Below are positions 1-5,130 of a stretch of DNA of 5,130 nucleotides, piece by piece. The notes beneath the pieces were generated by a model. That model saw nothing but the letters and a program-made list of their open reading frames with translations, was not told the DNA's origin and searched no databases. The position numbers and the translations under genes are program-made. Origin of the DNA: an uncultured Anaerolineaceae bacterium (GTDB lineage Bacteria; Chloroflexota; Anaerolineae; Anaerolineales; Anaerolineaceae); NCBI GenBank assembly GCA_937907495.1, contig CALESS010000270.1, positions 1-5,130 on the forward strand, read 5' to 3'. The number at the start of each line of letters is the position of its first letter. Within the stretch, counting starts at the first letter, position 1.

Positions 1-711
1 CTCCACATCGTACATCCATTTGTAAGTACCCTGGGAAAGAGTGCGCGAATAGGTATCTTTGTTAATCCCCAGCCAGGCCCATTTGCGCGCATCCGCATCC
101 ATTTCAGCATCCTGGCAGCAGATCATTCCGGAATCGGCGGTAGGCAGGTTCTTCACGGCCTGGAAGCTGAAGATGGAGATATCCGCTTCGCCGCCCACGT
201 GCCGGCCATCGGTCCAATGCGTACCAGACATGTGTGAAGCATCCAGAATCAGGCGCAGGTCATTTTCACGGCACAGGCGGCTCACCTCGGCCAGGCGGCC
301 GGTGTTGCCTCCCAAACCGACGAACATCACCGCCCGGGTGCGGGGTGTGATGCGCTGGCGAATAGAGACCGGGTCGAGGCACAGATAATCATCCACATCG
401 GCAAAGACGGGGGTCAGGTTTTCATAGAGAATGGCATGGTTGGTGGAGACAAAAGTCAGCGGGGTTGTGATGATTTCGTCCCCGGCCTGCCAGGTGTACT
501 TTTCCTTCAACAGGCGCACAGCCAGGTGCAGCCCGGCAGTAGCCGAATTGAGATAGTGGGCATGTGGCAAACCTGTGTACTGTTTCCAGGCATCTTCAAA
601 CTCCACAGTCTTAAATCCCAGGCCAGTCCAGCCTTTTTCCAGGCACTCGCGGATTTGCTCGAGAGTTTCATCAATGCGGAAGGTGGGCACAAAAAGTTGA
701 ATGGGATCCAT
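1..711 (-). CDS. DegT/DnrJ/EryC1/StrS-family PLP sugar aminotransferase, 3' end cut by the window edge
   Basis: Likely a PLP-dependent transaminase that adds an amino group to a nucleotide-linked keto-deoxy sugar in the cytoplasm. The visible 237 residues cover roughly the first 60% of a family that usually runs about 370-400. Family marks seen: NSATAGLHLAV at residues 55-65 (phosphate-binding turn), GDEIITTPLTFVSTNHAIL at 77-95, D157 in LDASH (expected partner of the PLP ring nitrogen), and FSFQAVKNLPTADSGM at 181-196 with K187 as the expected Schiff-base lysine. The ATG at 711 lies 8 bp after the ATPase stop; the preceding AAAAGAGC is only a weak, close ribosome site, so coupling to the upstream gene is likely. 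The frame stays open to base 1. The substrate cannot be named: candidates include dTDP-3-keto or 4-keto-6-deoxyhexoses and UDP-4-keto sugars. Family assignment is firm; specificity is unknown. Confidence 0.93.
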   Translation of the reverse strand, partial: MDPIQLFVPTFRIDETLEQIRECLEKGWTGLGFKTVEFEDAWKQYTGLPHAHYLNSATAGLHLAVRLLKEKYTWQAGDEIITTPLTFVSTNHAILYENLTPVFADVDDYLCLDPVSIRQRITPRTRAVMFVGLGGNTGRLAEVSRLCRENDLRLILDASHMSGTHWTDGRHVGGEADISIFSFQAVKNLPTADSGMICCQDAEMDADARKWAWLGINKDTYSRTLSQGTYKWMYDVE

Positions 712-719
712 GCTCTTTT

Positions 720-1472
720 TTAGATCGAATTGACGATCTCACTTTCGTAGAATTTCAGCATCTCATCCGGCTCACCATGATTGACCACCCGCCCACGGTG
801 CAAGACCACAACCTTATTGCACAACTGGCGGACTTGATCGAGATTGTGGGAGACAAAAACCACCACCTGTGAACTGCGGAAGAGGTGCAGCATACGGTCG
901 GTGCCTTTCTTGACGAAGTGGGCATCGCCGGCGGAGAAAATTTCATCCACCAGCAAGATTTCGGGTTCCGTCATGGTGGCAATGGAAAATGCCAGGCGCC
1001 CGTACATGCCTGTGGAGTAATACTTGACCGGCATGTTGATGAAATCCGCCAGCTCGGAAAATTCAATGATCTCCTGCTCGCGCTGTTGCATTTCGTGCGG
1101 GGAGTAGCCCAGGATGGCGCCATTAAGATAGATGTTTTCACGCCCGCTTAACTCCACATCAAAGCCGGTGCCTATTTCGATCATCGGGGTGACCCTGCCA
1201 TGGACCTCCACTCGCCCACTGTGTGGCGGATAAATACCCACAATCATCTTTAGCAGGGTGGATTTTCCGGCTCCGTTTAAGCCAATGATCCCCACCCGGT
1301 CACCTCCCTGGAAATCCAGGTTGATATCCTGCAAGGCATAAAATTCGCGCTGCTCATTGACCCGTTTGCGCCGCAGCAGCAGGTTAACCACCGTCTCTTT
1401 TAATGTGGGCGTCGGGTCGCTGTATAAATGAAATACCAGGGAGCAATCGTGAATCTTGATTTGCGGGTTCAT
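720..1472 (-). CDS. wzt: Polysaccharide ABC exporter ATPase, Wzt/TagH/KpsT type, short form
   Basis: Cytoplasmic ATP-binding subunit that powers export of a lipid-linked glycan with the permease encoded just upstream. The 250-residue product shows Walker A GLNGAGKST at 64-72 (K70), Walker B EILLVDE at 171-177 (D176, E177), the D-loop SAGD at 180-183, and the switch histidine H209 in VSHN. The signature motif is YSTGMYGRLAFS at 152-163 instead of LSGGQ, and ELSGRENIYLNGAILG lies at 107-122; both are typical of polysaccharide exporters. The start is the ATG at 1472, which overlaps the permease TGA as ATGA. No Shine-Dalgarno is visible before it, so termination-reinitiation coupling is likely. 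A longer reading from 1562 would add 30 residues lying wholly inside the permease gene and matching no family sequence. The protein ends about 30 residues after the H-loop region, so the C-terminal carbohydrate-binding domain of O8/O9a-type Wzt is absent. The exported glycan is not identifiable. Confidence 0.95.
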   Translation of the reverse strand: MNPQIKIHDCSLVFHLYSDPTPTLKETVVNLLLRRKRVNEQREFYALQDINLDFQGGDRVGIIGLNGAGKSTLLKMIVGIYPPHSGRVEVHGRVTPMIEIGTGFDVELSGRENIYLNGAILGYSPHEMQQREQEIIEFSELADFINMPVKYYSTGMYGRLAFSIATMTEPEILLVDEIFSAGDAHFVKKGTDRMLHLFRSSQVVVFVSHNLDQVRQLCNKVVVLHRGRVVNHGEPDEMLKFYESEIVNSI

Positions 1473-2308
1473 AAGCGATACACAATCGTGCGGTCCAGCC
1501 GCTTGAGAATATATAAACCAACCGACAGCACCACCAGCATCAGGCCAATGGGCGCCACCCAATCCAACCAGACCAGGGCGGGTTCGCCATAAATAACCTT
1601 ACGGAAGAGAATGATGAAATAATAAAAAGGATTGAAGAGAAACAGCGAGCGGTATTGCTCTGGAATACTTTCCAGCGGATAGATAATTGGAGCCAGGTAA
1701 AATAACGCCTGGAAAACAATCGCTACCAGGTGGGTCATATCCCGAAAGAAGATGGTGGTGACGCTGAGGATTAATACCCAGCCCAGGTTGAATAAAAACG
1801 TGATGAAAATCACCAACGGCAGGTAAAGGATGGTGATCTTAATGGGGAAGCCGACAAATATTCCAAGCAAGTACAGGCTGACGATGCTGAGGAAAAAATT
1901 GACCGTTTCGGTGGTGACGGAAACTACCGGAAAGAGCAGCTTGGGAATATACACCTTTTTGAGAAAGCCCTCGGCATTGATCAGGGTCTGGCAGCCCATG
2001 GTGATGGAGGCATTGATGTACAGCCAGGGAATCATGCCGCTGAATATATAGATGGAATAGGTGCGAATATTCTGCTTGAAGATGGTGGAAAACACCACCG
2101 CCAGAATGATCATGAAAAACAAGGGATTCAGCAGGCTCCACAAGAACCCGAGGACGGAGCGGCGATAGCGAGTGCGCAGATTATTAACCACAAAATTCTT
2201 CAGGGCGAAACGGTAGGTCCACATTTCGCTGAAGATTTTTGCCACGTAGCGCGGGTAAGAATCGTGCACGCGGCTATCAAAAACACTCACTATATTACGT
2301 TCGGCCAT
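1469..2308 (-). CDS. wzm: Polysaccharide ABC exporter permease, ABC-2 type (Wzm/TagG/KpsM family)
   Basis: Inner-membrane subunit that forms the channel for a lipid-linked glycan, working with the adjacent ATPase. The 279-residue product has the usual family length. A cytoplasmic N-terminus of about 45 residues ends in the basic motif RTRYRRSVLGFLWSLLNPL (45-63), typical of the family. About six membrane segments follow, near residues 52-77, 84-107, 125-152, 158-188, 192-212 and 249-268. LFYLAPIIYPLESIP (202-216) and FNPFYYFIILFR (225-236) are characteristic late motifs. The start is the ATG at 2308; an in-frame TAA at 2321-2323 rules out any upstream start. A purine run AGAGGA lies 16 nt upstream, too far for a normal ribosome site, so initiation may be weak. 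The stop overlaps the ATPase start by 4 bp. The family also exports teichoic acids and capsules, so wzm is a generic label. Confidence 0.95.
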   Translation of the reverse strand: MAERNIVSVFDSRVHDSYPRYVAKIFSEMWTYRFALKNFVVNNLRTRYRRSVLGFLWSLLNPLFFMIILAVVFSTIFKQNIRTYSIYIFSGMIPWLYINASITMGCQTLINAEGFLKKVYIPKLLFPVVSVTTETVNFFLSIVSLYLLGIFVGFPIKITILYLPLVIFITFLFNLGWVLILSVTTIFFRDMTHLVAIVFQALFYLAPIIYPLESIPEQYRSLFLFNPFYYFIILFRKVIYGEPALVWLDWVAPIGLMLVVLSVGLYILKRLDRTIVYRL

Positions 2309-2332
2309 GGTTTTCGGCGGTTAATCCTCTGC

Positions 2333-2338
2333 ATTATA
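2333..2338 (-). promoter_or_regulatory. Possible -10 element (TATAAT) before the exporter genes
   Basis: The 51-bp gap between rfbD and the permease is AT-rich and contains a perfect TATAAT on the minus strand, about 25 bases before the permease ATG. No good TTGACA-like hexamer lies 16-18 bp upstream (the 17-bp position reads GAGCCA), and there is no TGn extension. If used, the leader would be only about 18 nt. This may be a weak internal promoter for the exporter and aminotransferase genes, or chance in AT-rich DNA. Confidence 0.27.
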
Positions 2339-2359
2339 GCGCAAAAAATGATCTATGGC

Positions 2360-3229
2360 TCATTCGGGCAGCAACGTCTGGCGCACGCCCTCTACCCAGG
2401 GGGGCAGCTCCAGCCCAAAGACGCTTTGAATTTTCTCACAATCCAGGGCTGTGTTCAGGGGGCGCGGCGCACGGGCGGGAAAATCTGCTGCAGCAGCCGG
2501 CAGGGTGCTTTGCACGGTCTGCTCTTCCGGATGCGGGTCCTGGCGCAGGATTTCCAGGCCCAGTTCATAGCGGCTGGCATAACCTTGCCCGGCCAGGTGG
2601 TAGATTCCGCCGGCCTCGGCCAGGGTTTGCGGGGGCTGTGTCAGCAGATCGGTGATGGCCCTGCCCAGCAGGTGAGCCGCCGTCGGGTTGCCAATCTGAT
2701 CGTTGGCGAGGCGCAAGACGGGATAGCTTCGTGCCCATTTGAGCACCTTGAGCAGGAAGTTATCGCCTCGGCGGCTGAAGAGCCAGGCGGTGCGCAGAAT
2801 TATTTGAGCGCACCCCGCCTGTTGGATGGCCTGTTCAGCGGCCAGTTTGCTGCCGGCATACACCCCCAGCGGGTTGGGCAGGTCCGTCTCCACATACGGG
2901 CTGCCCTTGGTGCCATCGAAAACGTAATCGGTGGAAATATGCACTAGCAGGCTGCCGAGTTCTCGCGCCGTTCTGGCGATTTCTCCCACCGAATCCGCGT
3001 TCACCCGGCGGGCAATCTCGGGCTCGCTTTCGGCCTTGTCCACATTGGTATAAGCCACCGCATTAATGATCACATCCGGGCGGGCAGTGCGCACAATCTC
3101 CGGCAAGGTTTGGGGTTGGTTAAAATCCACATCCGGGTAATCCACCACGACCAGCTCACCCAGGGTGGGCAGCGTTCGGTTCAATTCCCAGCCCAGTTGG
3201 CCATTCTTGCCAAAAAGAAGAATTCGCAC
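2360..3229 (-). CDS. rfbD: dTDP-4-dehydrorhamnose reductase (RmlD/RfbD)
   Basis: Catalyses the final NAD(P)H-dependent reduction of dTDP-4-dehydro-L-rhamnose to dTDP-L-rhamnose in the cytoplasm. The 289-residue product has normal family length and an extended SDR (Rossmann) fold. It shows the nucleotide-binding GKNGQLG (G7, G10, G13), NAVAYTNVDKAE at 56-67, STDYVFDG at 99-106 (T100, D101), and the catalytic pair Y124 and K128 in YAGSK. RTAWLFS at 146-152, DQIGNPT at 177-183 and RPLNTALD at 256-263 are typical RmlD motifs. The start is a GTG at 3229 with a well-placed AAAGGA six bases upstream; MRILLFGKNGQLG is the expected N-terminus. It lies 12 bp after the methyltransferase stop. RmlB and RmlC, which make its substrate, are not in this window. 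A related reductase making another 6-deoxyhexose is possible but less likely beside rmlA. Confidence 0.94.
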   Translation of the reverse strand: MRILLFGKNGQLGWELNRTLPTLGELVVVDYPDVDFNQPQTLPEIVRTARPDVIINAVAYTNVDKAESEPEIARRVNADSVGEIARTARELGSLLVHISTDYVFDGTKGSPYVETDLPNPLGVYAGSKLAAEQAIQQAGCAQIILRTAWLFSRRGDNFLLKVLKWARSYPVLRLANDQIGNPTAAHLLGRAITDLLTQPPQTLAEAGGIYHLAGQGYASRYELGLEILRQDPHPEEQTVQSTLPAAAADFPARAPRPLNTALDCEKIQSVFGLELPPWVEGVRQTLLPE

Positions 3230-3235
3230 AGGATA

Positions 3236-3241
3236 TCCTTT
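3236..3241 (-). promoter_or_regulatory. Ribosome binding site of rfbD
   Basis: AAAGGA on the minus strand, directly after the methyltransferase TAG and six bases before the GTG at 3229. It is the best-spaced Shine-Dalgarno in the window and supports the GTG as the real start. Confidence 0.75.
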
Positions 3242-4312
3242 CTAGCCCTGCTTGCCTGGTTTGCGTAAACGATAAAGTGCCGTTAATACTTTCCATGTCC
3301 GGGTCTGCTCGAGGGCTTGCCAACGCTGGGCCAGCTCTTCGGCCTGCCGCTGTTGTTCCGCCAACTGACGGCCCAGGTCTGCCAATTCTCCTGTCATGTG
3401 AGTCTTATCAACCTGGGCCTGTTGAATCTCGTTGCGCAAATTCTCGCTCTCCGCCTGGCTTTGAGCCAGGGACTCCGTTAAAGACTGAATTTCGGCCTGC
3501 AACGAATGCACAACATCCGCTAGTTCTGCCATTTCCTGTGCGTGTTGGTTTTGCATGGTCTGGCAAGCTTGCTCGTAGGTTTGGGCCGCGGCCTGCAATC
3601 GGCCGTTCAAATCCTGTATCTGTGTCTCCATCTGGCGGGTTTGATTGCGCAGTTCGATGGAAAGCTGGCGCAGGTCAGTATTTTCTTTTTGCAAAAGCCA
3701 GAAACGCCGTTCATAATCATAAATCAATTGATGCACCGGCAGGTCCCGCCGGCAGTAACGCACCGCCCAGGCGGTGATAAAGCTGGCGTCGTAATCCACA
3801 TCCCGAAAAAAGCCGTGCCTGGCAAATTCACGAGACCAGACTTCCGGGGGCTGCACGTTAAAATGGGTGGTTTCCTTATAATCAAACGGGGTGGAGGTGA
3901 AGATGATATCATCCGTATGGGCACACAGGTTGGCGATCATTTGATTGCTGAGCACGGGCTGCAAATGCTCTGCAACTTCAATGGTCACAATTAAATCAAA
4001 TTTCCGTGCAAATGGCTCGGTCACCGACCCGACTGAGCAGAATTCTCGAATTGATTCATGCACCGAGGCAATCGCATATTCTGAGATATCCACCCCCCAG
4101 GCTTCTATCCCACGGTTGCGAAACCCCTCCACCAGGAATCCAAGGGCGCATCCAGCGTCTAGCACTGTTTTGGGCTGAATGTCTTCGATGAGCCGGTCTG
4201 CAATTCCCTGGAAAAATGCCAGCCAGGCTTCATTGCGGATATAGGGCGCGCCACAGCCATGTTGGTAGTAATACGCATCAAACACGTTTTGTGGATCAAC
4301 AGGGTCAGCCAT
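3242..4312 (-). CDS. SAM-dependent class I methyltransferase with long C-terminal coiled coil
   Basis: Probable sugar or glycan methyltransferase of 356 residues. The N-terminal domain (about 1-200) has SAM motif I VLDAGCALGFL at 50-60, the acidic residue after strand 2 in GVDIS (D75), and FDLIVTIEVAEHL at 105-117, as in Methyltransf_11/23-type enzymes. HFNVQPPEVWSREFARHGF at 150-168 resembles the post-motif segment of cell-surface glycan methyltransferases. From about 203 to 337 the protein becomes a Gln/Glu/Ala-rich helix (25 Gln in residues 221-340). Hand-read heptad a/d positions run unbroken from 264 to 334 (L264, V268, L271, I275, L278, L282 ... L327, W331, L334). The tail RTWKVLTALYRLRK is basic and amphipathic and may touch the membrane. 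The ATG at 4312 follows the rfbA stop by 5 bp; GGAG abuts it, so translational coupling is likely. The acceptor (O-, N- or C-methylation) cannot be told. A structural or scaffold role for the coil is inference. Confidence 0.9.
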   Translation of the reverse strand: MADPVDPQNVFDAYYYQHGCGAPYIRNEAWLAFFQGIADRLIEDIQPKTVLDAGCALGFLVEGFRNRGIEAWGVDISEYAIASVHESIREFCSVGSVTEPFARKFDLIVTIEVAEHLQPVLSNQMIANLCAHTDDIIFTSTPFDYKETTHFNVQPPEVWSREFARHGFFRDVDYDASFITAWAVRYCRRDLPVHQLIYDYERRFWLLQKENTDLRQLSIELRNQTRQMETQIQDLNGRLQAAAQTYEQACQTMQNQHAQEMAELADVVHSLQAEIQSLTESLAQSQAESENLRNEIQQAQVDKTHMTGELADLGRQLAEQQRQAEELAQRWQALEQTRTWKVLTALYRLRKPGKQG

Positions 4313-4317
4313 CTCCG

Positions 4318-5130
4318 TTACCCCATCTCTCCCCCGGCCAGGCGCAGCAGATACGCGCCGTAGTTGTTGCTGGCCATGTTCTCGCCCAGGCGCTGTAACT
4401 GCTGGCGGTCAATGAACCCCATGCGGTAGGCAATTTCCTCCGGGCAGGAGATCATCAAACCCTGGCGGTCTTCCACTGTCTGCACAAAAGTGGCCGCCTG
4501 CAGCAGCGATTCGTGGGTGCCGGCATCCAGCCAGGCCACCCCCCTCCCCAGGATCTGCACCCGCAATTCGCCCCGCTCCAGGTAGATGCGGTTGAGGTCG
4601 GTGATTTCCAGCTCGCCCCGCCTGGAAGGTTGCAAAGCGGCGGCAATTTCGCTCACCCGGGCATCATAGAAATAAATGCCCGGCACCGCATAATTGGAAC
4701 GCGGAGTTTTGGGTTTTTCCTCGATGCTGATGGCCTTGAGGTTGGCGTCAAACTCCACCACCCCGTAACGCTCCGGGTCTTTAACTGGGTAGGCGAAAAC
4801 CACCGCACCCTCTTGCAGACTGGCAGCCATCCGCAAGGTGGAGGGCAGCCCGGTGCCATAGAAAATGTTATCGCCCAAAATCAGGCAGCCGGGGCCGCCC
4901 CCTAGAAACTCCCGCCCGATGATGAAGTCTTCTGCCAGGCCGCGTGGTTCGGCCTGCTCGGCATAATCAAAGCGCAAGCCCCACTGCTCGCCGCTGCCCA
5001 ACAAGCGGCGGAAGATGGGCAGGTCTTCGGGTGTGCTGATGATCAGGATTTCACGCATCCCCGCCAGCATCAACATGGAAAGAGGATAGTAGATCATGGG
5101 TTTATCATACACCGGCAGCAATTGCTTGCT
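4318..5130 (-). CDS. rfbA: Glucose-1-phosphate thymidylyltransferase (RmlA/RfbA), 5' end cut by the window edge
   Basis: Makes dTDP-glucose from dTTP and glucose-1-phosphate, the first step towards dTDP-L-rhamnose and other dTDP-deoxysugars. The frame is open to the window edge and gives 270 residues. The visible sequence opens with [18 protein letters not shown], the conserved segment that normally follows the N-terminal GGxGTRLxPLT loop, so about 20-25 residues, including that loop, are missing. Numbering from the first visible residue, motifs are LGDNIFYG at 85-92 (D87, metal/nucleotide site), YGVVEF at 122-127, EEKP at 137-140, GIYFYD at 151-156, EITD at 175-178 and WLDAGT at 200-205 (D202, metal site). 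The C-terminal segment [12 protein letters not shown] at 229-240 is typical of the short (about 290-residue) RmlA type. The TTG at 5121 is an internal leucine, not the start. The methyltransferase gene follows after 5 bp. Confidence 0.95.
   Translation of the reverse strand, partial: SKQLLPVYDKPMIYYPLSMLMLAGMREILIISTPEDLPIFRRLLGSGEQWGLRFDYAEQAEPRGLAEDFIIGREFLGGGPGCLILGDNIFYGTGLPSTLRMAASLQEGAVVFAYPVKDPERYGVVEFDANLKAISIEEKPKTPRSNYAVPGIYFYDARVSEIAAALQPSRRGELEITDLNRIYLERGELRVQILGRGVAWLDAGTHESLLQAATFVQTVEDRQGLMISCPEEIAYRMGFIDRQQLQRLGENMASNNYGAYLLRLAGGEMG

Noticed and set aside
59..723. Plus-strand open frames of 109 and 95 residues and a 61-residue minus-strand frame at 507-692.
   Set aside because: All overlap the aminotransferase reading frame, which has strong family motifs and stays open to base 1.
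1470..1562. A longer ATPase reading starting at 1562 (280 residues).
   Set aside because: The extra 30 residues lie entirely in the permease gene, read it out of frame and match no family N-terminus. The ATG at 1472 gives the normal start and an ATGA overlap.
2264..2947. A 227-residue plus-strand open frame.
   Set aside because: It is antisense to rfbD, which carries every expected catalytic motif; the plus-strand reading shows no recognisable domain.
3230..3239. Perfect 10-bp palindrome AGGATATCCT just before rfbD.
   Set aside because: It is short, overlaps the ribosome site and is unique in the window; nothing marks it as an operator.
3277..3994. Plus-strand open frames of 166 and 150 residues.
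   Set aside because: They are antisense to the methyltransferase and have no family motifs; they arise from its codon pattern.
5119..5121. TTG at 5121 as the rfbA start codon.
   Set aside because: The frame continues upstream to the window edge as Ser-Lys-Gln, matching the conserved SKQ segment of RmlA; the true start is beyond base 5130.
1..5130. tRNA, rRNA, CRISPR arrays, insertion sequences and hairpin-plus-T-run terminators.
   Set aside because: Nearly all the sequence is accounted for by coding genes, and no such structure was seen on reading through either strand.

Overview
The window is a compact piece of a bacterial cell-surface polysaccharide locus. All six recognisable genes lie on the minus strand and read from right to left: rfbA/rmlA (5' end cut by the window edge), a SAM methyltransferase with a long coiled-coil tail, rfbD/rmlD, an ABC-2 permease (Wzm/TagG type), its ATPase (Wzt/TagH type), and a DegT/DnrJ/EryC1-family sugar aminotransferase (3' end cut by the window edge). 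Junctions are tight: gaps of 5, 12, 51 and 8 bp and one 4-bp ATGA overlap. This fits one transcription unit. The 51-bp gap before the permease is the only place with room for an internal promoter, and it holds a perfect TATAAT hexamer. There is no gene-free stretch over 300 bases.

Right part (2360-5130): RmlA activates glucose-1-phosphate to dTDP-glucose, and RmlD carries out the last reduction to dTDP-L-rhamnose. The two intermediate enzymes, RmlB and RmlC, are not in the window. The methyltransferase gene sits between rmlA and rmlD. Its product joins an N-terminal SAM-binding domain to about 135 residues of Gln/Glu-rich coiled coil and ends in a short basic tail that looks membrane-seeking.

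Left part (1-2308): the permease and ATPase form a two-component exporter for a lipid-linked glycan (O-antigen, capsule or teichoic-acid-like). The ATPase is the short form, without the C-terminal carbohydrate-binding domain found in some Wzt proteins. The aminotransferase follows immediately and implies an amino-deoxy sugar in the same or a linked glycan.

Together the genes suggest synthesis of a rhamnose- and probably amino-sugar-containing glycan, modification by the methyltransferase, and ABC-transporter-dependent export. The most interesting idea is that the coiled-coil methyltransferase works as a chain terminator or length ruler, by analogy with WbdD of E. coli O9a but without a kinase domain. 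Taxonomy cannot be fixed from the sequence. Moderate GC and the style of the proteins would suit an environmental bacterium such as Chloroflexota (Anaerolineae), but that is a low-confidence guess. I see no RNA genes, mobile elements, CRISPR arrays or convincing terminators.
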